Below, piece after piece: positions 57,634-64,000 of a stretch of DNA of 64,000 nt. Under the pieces are notes generated by a model. It saw nothing but the letters and a program-made list of their open reading frames with translations. It made no database searches and had not been told where the DNA came from. The stretch is taken from assembly GCF_007828865.1 (NCBI RefSeq), contig NZ_VIVK01000001.1, positions 5,518,001 to 5,582,000 of the forward strand, written 5' to 3'. This stretch comes from Kribbella amoyensis. GTDB taxonomy: Bacteria; Actinomycetota; Actinomycetes; Propionibacteriales; Kribbellaceae. Position 1 is the stretch's first letter, and every line of letters begins with the position of its first letter. The position numbers and the translations under genes are program-made.

Positions 57634-58793
57634 GTGCCGGAGCCCGTACGTACGATGTGGTGCTCTTCGGGGCGACCGGGTTTACCGGGGCGCTGACCGC
57701 GGCGTACTTGGCGAAGCGGGTGCCGCCGGGATTCAGGTGGGCGCTGGCCGGCCGGAACCCGGCGAAGCTGTCCGAGCTCCGCGATCGGCTCGGCGTCGAG
57801 GTGGAACTCGTCGAGGCCGATGTGGACGCGCCGGACACGCTGCGCGCACTCGCCGAGTCCACCCGGGTCCTCGCGACCACGGTCGGCCCGTACGTCCGGT
57901 ACGGCGAACCACTGGTCGCCGCCTGCGCGGAGGCCGGGACCGACTACCTGGATCTCACCGGGGAGCCCGAGTTCGTCGACCGGATGTACGTGAACCATCA
58001 CGCCCGGGCGGCCGAGACCGGTGCGCGGATCATCCACTGTTGCGGATTCGACTCGATCCCGTACGACCTGGGCGTCCAGTTCACCGTGGAGCAGTTGCCG
58101 CGCCGGGTCCCGATCCACGTGGACGGCCTGGTCCGCGCCGGCGGCCGGCCGTCCGGGGGCACCCTGCAGACCGCGATCACCGCGTTCTCCCGCGGCCGGC
58201 AGAATTGGGACGCCCACCGCGCGCGTCGGCAGGCGGAGGAGCGGCCGGCGAAACGGTCCGTCAAGGTGAAGGCCGGCCGGATCCACCGCGCACAGGGCTT
58301 CTGGGCCGTCCCGCTGCCGACCGTGGACCCGCAGATCGTCCGGAACTCGGCGCTCCTGCTGGACGAGTACGGCCCGGACTTCCGGTACTCGCACTACGCG
58401 GCCGTGAAGCGGTTGCCGATGGTTGCCGGGGGCATCGTCGGGGTCGGCGGGCTGGTCCTGGCGGCCCAGGTCCCACCGGTGCGGAACGCGTTGCTCGACC
58501 GGATCAAGGCCGGCGACGGGCCGTCCGAGGAACAGCGGGCGAAGTCCTGGTTCAAGGCCAGGTTCATCGGGTCCGGCGGCGGGCAGCGGGTGGTGACCGA
58601 GGTGGCCGGCGGCGATCCCGGGTACGACGAGACCGCCAAGATGCTCGGCGAGAGCGCGTTGTCGCTCGCGCTCGACGACCTGCCGAAGATCGCCGGCCAG
58701 GTGACGCCCGCGGCCGCGATGGGTCCGGCGCTGCGGAACCGGCTGGTCGAGGCCGGGATGACGTTCCGGGTGATCAGCACCGAGGAGTACTGA
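57630..58793 (+). CDS. Saccharopine dehydrogenase-like (trans-acting enoyl reductase family)
   Basis: 387 residues, GTG start overlapping the SDR stop. N-terminal Rossmann V-V-L-F-G-A-T-G-F-T-G-A-L-T-A, L-A-G-R-N-P-A-K-L, T-T-V-G-P-Y-V-R-Y-G-E-P and H-C-C-G-F-D-S-I-P-Y-D-L-G. This is the pattern of Rv2449c/Rv2953-like proteins; Rv2953 works as a trans-acting enoyl reductase in phthiocerol lipid synthesis. A membrane-like stretch I-V-G-V-G-G-L-V-L-A-A is seen near residue 270. The substrate here is unknown but probably a lipid. Confidence 0.87.
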   Translation: MSAGARTYDVVLFGATGFTGALTAAYLAKRVPPGFRWALAGRNPAKLSELRDRLGVEVELVEADVDAPDTLRALAESTRVLATTVGPYVRYGEPLVAACAEAGTDYLDLTGEPEFVDRMYVNHHARAAETGARIIHCCGFDSIPYDLGVQFTVEQLPRRVPIHVDGLVRAGGRPSGGTLQTAITAFSRGRQNWDAHRARRQAEERPAKRSVKVKAGRIHRAQGFWAVPLPTVDPQIVRNSALLLDEYGPDFRYSHYAAVKRLPMVAGGIVGVGGLVLAAQVPPVRNALLDRIKAGDGPSEEQRAKSWFKARFIGSGGGQRVVTEVAGGDPGYDETAKMLGESALSLALDDLPKIAGQVTPAAAMGPALRNRLVEAGMTFRVISTEEY

Positions 58794-58796
58794 CGC

Positions 58797-59666
58797 GTGC
58801 GCCGGGTGCGATCGGCGGACGGGACGGAGCTGGCCGTCTACGAAGCCGGTGACGTGCCCGCAGACAAGCCAGTGCTCGTCTGCGTGCACGGCTATCCGGA
58901 CAACGCGCGGCTCTGGGATCCCGTGGTCAGCCGGCTCCAGGAGCACTTCCGCGTCGTCACCTACGACGTGCGCGGCGCCGGTGCCTCGGACCACCCGCGC
59001 GGCCGCTCCGCGTACCGGCTGGCGCGGCTCGAGGAGGACTTCACCGCTGTCCTCGACGCGGTCGCTCCCGATCGGGCGGTGCACTTGCTCGCCCACGACT
59101 GGGGTTCGATCCAGGCCTGGCACTTCGTCACGAGTGAGCGGCTACGCGGGCGGATCGCGTCGTTCGTGTCGATCTCGGGGCCGTCGCTGGATCACGCCGG
59201 CTACTTCTTCCGGGCTCGCCGGCCGAAGCGCGAACTGCTCCGGCAACTGCGGCACTCCTGGTACATCTTCTACTTCCACCTGCCCCGGGTGCCGGAACAC
59301 GGGTGGCGGAACGGCTGGGCGCATCGCGTGTTCGACCGGCTGGAGCGGAGCGCGGGCGGGAGTGCCGCCTCGGACGACGCTCGCTCGATCGGCGACTTCG
59401 TGAACGGGCTGGAGCTCTACCGCGCCAACGTGATCCCGCGGCTGCTCCGGCCCCGGCCGCGGCGGACCGACGTACCGGTGCTGGCGGTGTCGCCGGACGG
59501 TGACGCCTTCGTCACGACGCCGCTGCAGACCGACGTCGCGCGGTGGGCGTCCCGGCTGAGCGTCCAGGTGGTCAGGGGAGGCCACTGGTTGCCCCGGAAC
59601 GATCCCGGACTTGTGGCCCGTTTGACCCTCGAGCACACCCGGCGGGTGGCAGGCTGGACGGTATGA
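58797..59666 (+). CDS. Alpha/beta hydrolase (epoxide hydrolase-like, Asp nucleophile)
   Basis: 289 residues, GTG start 3 nt after the previous stop. H-G-Y-P-D-N (oxyanion), nucleophile Asp in L-L-A-H-D-W-G-S-I-Q-A-W, and G-G-H-W-L-P (His). The H-D-W-G nucleophile elbow is that of epoxide hydrolases and haloalkane dehalogenases rather than Ser esterases. Cap region contains W-Y-I-F-Y-F-H-L-P. Product or substrate unknown; operon context suggests lipid-derived compounds. ATGA overlap with the YccF gene. Confidence 0.88.
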   Translation: MRRVRSADGTELAVYEAGDVPADKPVLVCVHGYPDNARLWDPVVSRLQEHFRVVTYDVRGAGASDHPRGRSAYRLARLEEDFTAVLDAVAPDRAVHLLAHDWGSIQAWHFVTSERLRGRIASFVSISGPSLDHAGYFFRARRPKRELLRQLRHSWYIFYFHLPRVPEHGWRNGWAHRVFDRLERSAGGSAASDDARSIGDFVNGLELYRANVIPRLLRPRPRRTDVPVLAVSPDGDAFVTTPLQTDVARWASRLSVQVVRGGHWLPRNDPGLVARLTLEHTRRVAGWTV

Positions 59667-60052
59667 GAACGCTCCTGAACCTGATCTGGCTGGTGCTGGC
59701 CGGATTCTGGCTGGCCGTCGGCTACGTGCTGGCCGGCCTGATCTGCTGCATCCTGATCATCACCATCCCGTTCGGCATCGCGTCGTTCCGGATCGCCGGG
59801 TTCGCGCTGTGGCCGTTCGGCCGCCGGATGGTGGACCGCCGCGGCGCCGGGGCCGGCTCGGTGATCGGCAACGTGATCTGGATCCTGGTGGCCGGCTGGT
59901 GGCTCGCGCTCGGGCACCTGGCGACCGGGATCGCGTTGTGCGTCAGCATCATCGGCATCCCGCTCGGCATCGCGAACTTCAAGCTGATCCCGATCTCACT
60001 CGTCCCGCTCGGCAAGGAGATCGTCTCGACCGACCAGGGCTTCGGCTCCTGA
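59663..60052 (+). CDS. YccF-family membrane protein
   Basis: 129 residues. Four membrane segments (about 2-20, 22-44, 66-86, 88-110) in two DUF307 repeats: I-T-I-P-F-G-I-A-S-F-R-I-A-G-F-A-L-W-P-F-G-R and I-G-I-P-L-G-I-A-N-F-K-L-I-P-I-S-L-V-P-L-G-K. YccF proteins are inner-membrane proteins of unknown role. Start ATG overlaps the stop of the hydrolase gene. Confidence 0.88.
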   Translation: MRTLLNLIWLVLAGFWLAVGYVLAGLICCILIITIPFGIASFRIAGFALWPFGRRMVDRRGAGAGSVIGNVIWILVAGWWLALGHLATGIALCVSIIGIPLGIANFKLIPISLVPLGKEIVSTDQGFGS

Positions 60053-60791
60053 TGCCGACCGGCCGGAAGCTGACCGTCCTCGGCTCCTGCGGCGCCTGGC
60101 CCGAGGCCGGTCGAGCCTGCGCTGGGTACCTGCTCGAGTACGACGGGTTCAAGGTGGCCCTCGACCTCGGGTACGCCACGTTGCCGCGGTTGCTGGAGCT
60201 GTGCCCGCTTGGCGAGGTGGACGCCGTCATTGTGACGCATCAGCATCCGGACACTGCGTGGACGTCAGCGGCCTCGCCCGGGTTCGGTACTACGAAGCGC
60301 GGGAGGCGCCGCCGATCCCGCTGTACTGCCCGCCGGGTGTGGTCGACGTGTTGCGGGCGCTGGAGCCACGTCCCGATCCGGCGACCGTGTTCGACGTTCG
60401 CGATCTGGCCGGGTCGTCGGAGGTGGGTCCGTTCAAGCTGGAGTGTGTCCACCTGCCGCACTACGTGACGAACCTCGGGGTCCGGCTGACCGCGGACGGC
60501 CTGACCGTGTCGTACACGGGTGACAGCGGGCCGACCCCGGTCCTGCGGGCGTTGGCGAAGGACGCGGATCTGTACATCTCGGACGCGACGTTGCAGGGAC
60601 CGTCACCGCAGACCACGCCGCGGTACGTGATGACGGCCGGCGAGGCGGCGACGTACGCGGAAGGCGCGAAGCGGTTGATGCTCACGCACTTCTGGCCGGG
60701 ATCGGACCGCGCCGTCTCGGTGCAGGAGGCGGCCGTGGTCTTCGACGGCGAGGTCATCGCGGCCGACGAGGGGCTGGAGATCGCGCTCTGA
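60052..60791 (+). pseudogene. MBL-fold metallo-hydrolase gene broken by a one-base deletion
   Basis: The first frame encodes T-V-L-G-S-C-G-A-W-P, D-L-G-Y-A-T-L and V-I-V-T-H-Q-H-P-D, then loses sense. The neighbouring frame continues exactly where the motif should go on: H-C-V-D-V-S-G-L-A-R, through Y-T-G-D-S-G, S-D-A-T and L-M-L-T-H-F-W-P-G to a normal end. One C is missing after 60252 (GGACACTGC for GGACCACTGC), which cuts the H-x-H-x-D-H zinc motif. Without the shift it would be a 246-residue RNase Z-like/MBL hydrolase, the last gene of the TetR-controlled operon. Either a true pseudogene or a sequencing error. Confidence 0.85.
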
Positions 60792-60816
60792 CGGACCGGG
60801 TTGATGCGTTGGGCAA

Positions 60817-61335
60817 CTACTTCTTCCCGGCCTCGGCGACGATCCGGCGGACGTTCTCGATCTCACCGCAGTTCGCGTCGAGGAGTCGCGCCCGTTCGGC
60901 GGCGAAGTCGGCCCCGAGTCGCTCACGCACCTCGGCGCTCACGTCGGTCCGCGCCGGGTTGAGCACATCGCGCTCCTCCTCGTCGAGATGATGTGAAAGC
61001 GCCTCCGACAACTCGTGCACCTTGTCGCCGAATTCGTCCGAGCTGGTGTCGCCGACCTCCATCAACGCGAGCAGGGCTTCGTTGCCCTCGTCGTGTTCGT
61101 GCTCCGAGTGCTCGACCTCCTCGGCGTCGATGGCGTCCCGCTTCCGCAGCGAGGGATAGACCTTCGACTCCTCGGCCTCGGCATGAGCGATGAGGACAGC
61201 CGCAAGATCCGCGAGCACGGCGGCACGGTCACTCCGGACGTCCCGCAACTCCCGCAAGGCCTCCTCGAACCACCGATGGTCAGCAAGAATCAGCTCGACG
61301 ACATCTCCACCAACCTGCGGCAAAATCTTCGGCAT
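60817..61335 (-). CDS. Hemerythrin (HHE) domain protein
   Basis: 172 residues. Four-helix HHE bundle: V-V-E-L-I-L-A-D-H-R-W-F-E-E-A-L (first His), L-I-A-H-A-E-A-E-E-S-K-V-Y-P (H-x3-E), then a second H-E-H-D-E-G-N-E-A-L and L-S-H-H-L-D-E-E-E-R. These give a likely di-iron site binding oxygen, NO or acting in iron/redox sensing. ATG at 61335 follows GGAGG; longer frames upstream are not supported. Confidence 0.88.
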   Translation of the reverse strand: MPKILPQVGGDVVELILADHRWFEEALRELRDVRSDRAAVLADLAAVLIAHAEAEESKVYPSLRKRDAIDAEEVEHSEHEHDEGNEALLALMEVGDTSSDEFGDKVHELSEALSHHLDEEERDVLNPARTDVSAEVRERLGADFAAERARLLDANCGEIENVRRIVAEAGKK

Positions 61336-61487
61336 CCAAACCTCCAGCTCCCAAAAGTCCTGGCCCGCCAGTACCCGCCGAACCCCCGCCCATGCACCAA
61401 GCGTTGCGCGGGCGTCTCGACAGGAGGTGGTAGCCAGGATGCCGCCGACACGCCGTCCCCGGCCGTGATCGATCGCCGGTTCGGTGA

Positions 61488-62336
61488 CTACCTCCTGCTC
61501 GAATGCACGTACTGCGCCAGGGCGGCGGTGCAGCGGCAGCCTTGCTCGGTGCAGAGGAGGGCTGCTGGGTCTTTCGTGATGAGGGTGGTCGTGCAGGTCA
61601 GTACGTCCTCGACCGCGATCAGGCGCGCCCTGCACTCACCGATCACGACCTCGGTGGTAAACGGCCGGAGGTCCGGTTCGATCTCGTCGAACTTGTGGCT
61701 CTCGCCCGACACGTTCGGGAGCTCCATCCACGAGCCCGCGCCCGATTTCGCGTAGCGGTGGAAGCGGGATCTCCCGAGGTGCTGCTCGGCGAGGTGGATG
61801 GTGGTGTTCGACGTGTGGTCGACGCCCAGCAACAGCACGTGGCCCCTCAACTCGGCCAGCGCTTCGATCGGTCCCAGTGGCCAGTCCACGCGTTGGGCGT
61901 CGATCAACCGCCGGGCATGACCACCCACCGCCAGGAACGCGAACAGCGGATGCGTACCGCGCTCGTGCGCATACCCCAGCCGCAGCGTCTCCGCGATCGT
62001 CCCCAACCACCGGTCGACCGGCAGATCCGAACTGAACGGCACAGCAGCGGCGAGCGCGTCGTCGAAATCGGCCCACGTGTCCGCGTTGTAGTACGCGTTG
62101 TCCGGCCGGACCAGTCCCGGTGGAGCCGGTAGGCCGGTGTGATCCCACGTGCCGGCGACCATCATCACGGTCCCGCACGTCTCCACCAGAGCCCGGCAGA
62201 CCGCCTCGGCCCCGCCCTCCACCTCGCCGAACGAACGCAGCGACGCGTGGACGAGGACCGAAGAAGCCGACGTCAAACCCAGCGAACGCAACCCCTCGGC
62301 GATCTCCGCCTCGCTCACCACCCGGCCCGCACCCAT
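61488..62336 (-). CDS. AAC(3)-family N-acetyltransferase
   Basis: 282 residues. The Antibiotic_NAT domain is clear: L-V-H-A-S-L-R-S-F-G-E-V-E-G-G-A-E-A-V, A-G-T-W-D-H-T-G, R-G-T-H-P-L-F-A-F-L-A-V-G and L-L-G-V-D-H-T-S-N-T-T-I-H-L-A-E. These enzymes acetylate the 3-amino group of aminoglycosides with acetyl-CoA, but many environmental members act on other amines; resistance is not shown. ATG at 62336 taken; a GTG 39 nt upstream is possible, both with poor ribosome sites. Divergent from the DDAH gene. Confidence 0.85.
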   Translation of the reverse strand: MGAGRVVSEAEIAEGLRSLGLTSASSVLVHASLRSFGEVEGGAEAVCRALVETCGTVMMVAGTWDHTGLPAPPGLVRPDNAYYNADTWADFDDALAAAVPFSSDLPVDRWLGTIAETLRLGYAHERGTHPLFAFLAVGGHARRLIDAQRVDWPLGPIEALAELRGHVLLLGVDHTSNTTIHLAEQHLGRSRFHRYAKSGAGSWMELPNVSGESHKFDEIEPDLRPFTTEVVIGECRARLIAVEDVLTCTTTLITKDPAALLCTEQGCRCTAALAQYVHSSRR

Positions 62337-62403
62337 GGCACGCGATGGAACCACCCAGCGCAGCCACCTGTCCACGGGATTACCCCAGCGCTATCGTGCC
62401 CGC

Positions 62404-63177
62404 ATGACGAAGCGACGGGCACTGGTACGAGCTGTCGGTCCCCGCTTGGCCGAGGGCCTGGTCACCCACGTCGAACGCGTCCCTGTCGACGTCGAACTCG
62501 CGCGACGCCAGTGGACCGAGTACGTCGAGGCGCTCGGCGCGGCCGGTTGGGACATCGTCGAGGTGCCCGGGATCGAGGAGTGCCCGGACGCCGTCTTCGT
62601 CGAGGACACGATGGTCGTGTACCGCGACCTCGCCGTGATCGCCAGAGCCGGTGCGGAGGAACGTCGCCCCGAGGCAAAGGCCGCCGAGGAAGCCGTCGAA
62701 CAGCAGGGCTACCGAGTCGAGCGGATCGAAGAACCCGGGACCCTCGACGGCGGCGACGTCCTCAAGATCGGCAACACCGTCTACGTCGGACGCGGTGGTC
62801 GGACGAACCAGGACGGGATCGACCAACTCCGCGCGTACCTCGAACCGCTCGGCGCCACCGTGGTCGCGATCCCCGTCAGCAAGGTCCTGCACCTGAAGTC
62901 CGCGGTCACCGCGTTGCCGGACCGGACCGTGATCGGGTACGCGCCGCTCGTCGACGATCCGGCCGCGTTCCCGACCTTCCGCGCTGTCCCCGAGGAAGCC
63001 GGCGCGCACGTCGTCCTGCTCGACGACGACCGTCTCTTGATGGCCGCCTCCGCGCCGAAGTCCGCCGAGCTGTTCCGCGCACTCGGGTACCGGCCCGTGG
63101 TCGTCGACATCAGCGAGTTCGAGAAACTCGAGGGCTGCGTCACCTGTCTCTCGGTGCGCCTCAGGCCGTACCAGTAG
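62404..63177 (+). CDS. Dimethylarginine dimethylaminohydrolase (DDAH)
   Basis: 257 residues. Guanidino-group-modifying fold: C-P-D-A-V-F-V-E-D-T (Asp/Glu), L-D-G-G-D-V-L, V-G-R-G-G-R-T-N, H-L-K-S-A-V-T (catalytic His) and E-G-C-V-T-C-L-S-V (nucleophile C248). It hydrolyses N-methylated arginine to citrulline and dimethylamine. The last 17 bp overlap the 3' end of the convergent dinB gene. Start ATG 36 nt into a short divergent gap with the acetyltransferase. Confidence 0.92.
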   Translation: MTKRRALVRAVGPRLAEGLVTHVERVPVDVELARRQWTEYVEALGAAGWDIVEVPGIEECPDAVFVEDTMVVYRDLAVIARAGAEERRPEAKAAEEAVEQQGYRVERIEEPGTLDGGDVLKIGNTVYVGRGGRTNQDGIDQLRAYLEPLGATVVAIPVSKVLHLKSAVTALPDRTVIGYAPLVDDPAAFPTFRAVPEEAGAHVVLLDDDRLLMAASAPKSAELFRALGYRPVVVDISEFEKLEGCVTCLSVRLRPYQ

Positions 63178-64000
63178 AAGAGCTGTCCTCCTCGGCCACA
63201 ACTCGCTCCAACCGGGTGAGCTCCGGGTCGTCCACAGCGAACGTACGGACCGGCCCGGCCGGCGTCGTCGCGGTCTCGAAGCGAACCGTCACCCGTCCAC
63301 GACCCGAACCCCAGACCCAGCCCGCACCGTGCTGTGCGTGCACCACGTCCTGGCCCGGGTAGTACCCGGTGAGCCGCTCGCGGGGTCGCTCGGGAAGGAC
63401 CGCGAGGTCGATCGGCACGTCCTCGGACTCGGTGAACAGGTCGTCCTGGATCCAGTCGGCCAGGGACGAGACGCCGACGCCGAGCAGCCGGATCCCACCC
63501 GAGACGTCGCTGTCCTCGAGCAGCCGGCGCGCGACCCGGGCGATCACCCGGCTGTCGTCGGTCGGACCGGCCAGGGTGGACGAGCGGGTGTGCGTGGTGA
63601 AGTCGTGCATCCGCGTCTTCACCGTCACGGTCCGGCCGGACAGTTGCGCCTTCTGCAGCCGCTCGGCGACGCGGTGCGCCATCCGGTCGCTGATTGCCGC
63701 CAGCAAGGACCGGTCGATCAGGTCGGTCTCGAACGTGTCCTCGACGCTGATCGACTTGGTCTCCCGATCGCTCACCACGGCGCGGGCGTCGGCCGCGACG
63801 GCGAGCCGGTGCAGGCTGCTGCCGTGGGCGACGCCGACCTGGCGGACCAACTCCTCCTCACTCAACTGCTGCAACTCGGCGACGGTCCGGACACCGATCA
63901 GGCCGAGTCGTTGCGCGGTCGCGGGACCGACACCGGGTATCACGGTCACCTGCATCGGCGCGAGGAACTCCGCCTCGGTGCCGGCCGGGACCACCACGAT
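63161..64000 (-). CDS. dinB: DNA polymerase IV (Y family), N-terminus outside the window
   Basis: 280 codons remain; the catalytic palm lies beyond the right edge. Seen here: thumb helix-hairpin-helix I-P-G-V-G-P-A-T-A-Q-R-L, then little-finger domain with K-S-I-S-V-E-D-T-F, R-T-V-T-V-K-T-R and I-R-L-L-G-V-G-V-S-S-L. A C-terminal tail (about 230-280) rich in G-W-V-W-G-S-G-R-G-R is an extension found in some actinobacterial DinB proteins. Role: error-prone lesion bypass. The usual beta-clamp Q-L-x-L-F motif is not visible at the end. Confidence 0.9.
   Translation of the reverse strand: MVVVPAGTEAEFLAPMQVTVIPGVGPATAQRLGLIGVRTVAELQQLSEEELVRQVGVAHGSSLHRLAVAADARAVVSDRETKSISVEDTFETDLIDRSLLAAISDRMAHRVAERLQKAQLSGRTVTVKTRMHDFTTHTRSSTLAGPTDDSRVIARVARRLLEDSDVSGGIRLLGVGVSSLADWIQDDLFTESEDVPIDLAVLPERPRERLTGYYPGQDVVHAQHGAGWVWGSGRGRVTVRFETATTPAGPVRTFAVDDPELTRLERVVAEEDSSSTGTA

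Noticed and set aside
61488..62336. Aminoglycoside resistance gene
   Set aside because: The AAC(3)/YokD family contains many housekeeping or unknown acetyltransferases; nothing around it indicates aminoglycosides, so only the family is claimed.
1..64000. Mobile elements, tRNA or rRNA genes
   Set aside because: No transposase, integrase, tRNA cloverleaf or terminal inverted repeats were recognised; composition is uniform throughout.

Overview
The window is very GC-rich, densely coded DNA from a filament-forming or soil-type actinobacterium. GTG starts are common, many starts overlap the previous stop (ATGA/GTGA), and the families present are typical of the group: mycothiol-dependent enzymes (MDMPI fold), coenzyme F420/LLM enzymes, RNHCP, XRE-DUF5753, AfsR-era two-component pairs, LAXTG sorting signals. 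The overall gene mix resembles Kribbella or another Nocardioidaceae member; that assignment is an inference from memory, not shown by the sequence. No rRNA, tRNA, insertion sequence, integrase, prophage or CRISPR array was seen.

Layout. 0-6.8 kb: ordinary chromosomal genes (UPF0104 membrane protein cut by the left edge, SHOCT and DUF1269 proteins, DUF2461, GNAT, MDMPI, a DUF4139/MuiA-like protein, an RNHCP protein with an odd upstream ORF). 6.8-14.8 kb: a complete inducible glycopeptide-resistance locus. vanS-vanR face vanY, a vanK-like FemX gene, vanZ, vanH, vanA, vanX and a second murG; nearly all junctions overlap. It would replace D-Ala-D-Ala by D-Ala-D-Lac and carries its own late-precursor enzymes. 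14.9-21.4 kb: LacI regulator and a secreted xylan/arabinan pair (GH67 alpha-glucuronidase, GH43). 21.4-28.7 kb: secreted S33 peptidase, a NarL-type two-component pair, a VOC protein, an ArsR-arsenate reductase fusion with its operator, and an F420/LLM pair. 28.7-33 kb: a four-gene redox operon (LLM oxidoreductase, CCG Fe-S protein, FAD-linked oxidase, small protein) opposite a two-domain VOC gene whose start abuts a perfect LacI-type palindrome.

33-39.7 kb: a dormancy/hypoxia-like island: LLM protein, family 2 glycosyltransferase, a 49-residue LAATG mini-protein, a DosS-like GAF histidine kinase, a universal stress protein, a PPOX-type flavin protein and a DosR-like response regulator, with three copies of a DosR-like box (consensus GGGCCSAAAGTCCC). 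39.7-52.4 kb: secreted protease, small membrane protein, XRE regulator with a perfect operator, methyltransferase-DNA ligase pair, Dyp peroxidase, PLP decarboxylase-transporter pair, CPBP protease with a QPGAY repeat tail, HAD hydrolase, secreted EEP nuclease/phosphatase and a group 2 sigma factor. 52.8-64 kb: oligopeptidase B, exonuclease III, a TetR gene facing a five-gene operon (SDR, enoyl-reductase-like, alpha/beta hydrolase, YccF and a frameshifted metallo-hydrolase), hemerythrin, AAC(3)-like acetyltransferase, DDAH, and a DNA polymerase IV gene cut by the right edge.

The parts most worth following are the enlarged van locus with a dedicated MurG, the DosR-like boxes tied to a glycosyltransferase plus LAATG mini-protein, and the uncharacterised LLM/Fe-S/FAD operon. 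All statements come from reading the sequence and from memory of the families; no database search or structure prediction was run.
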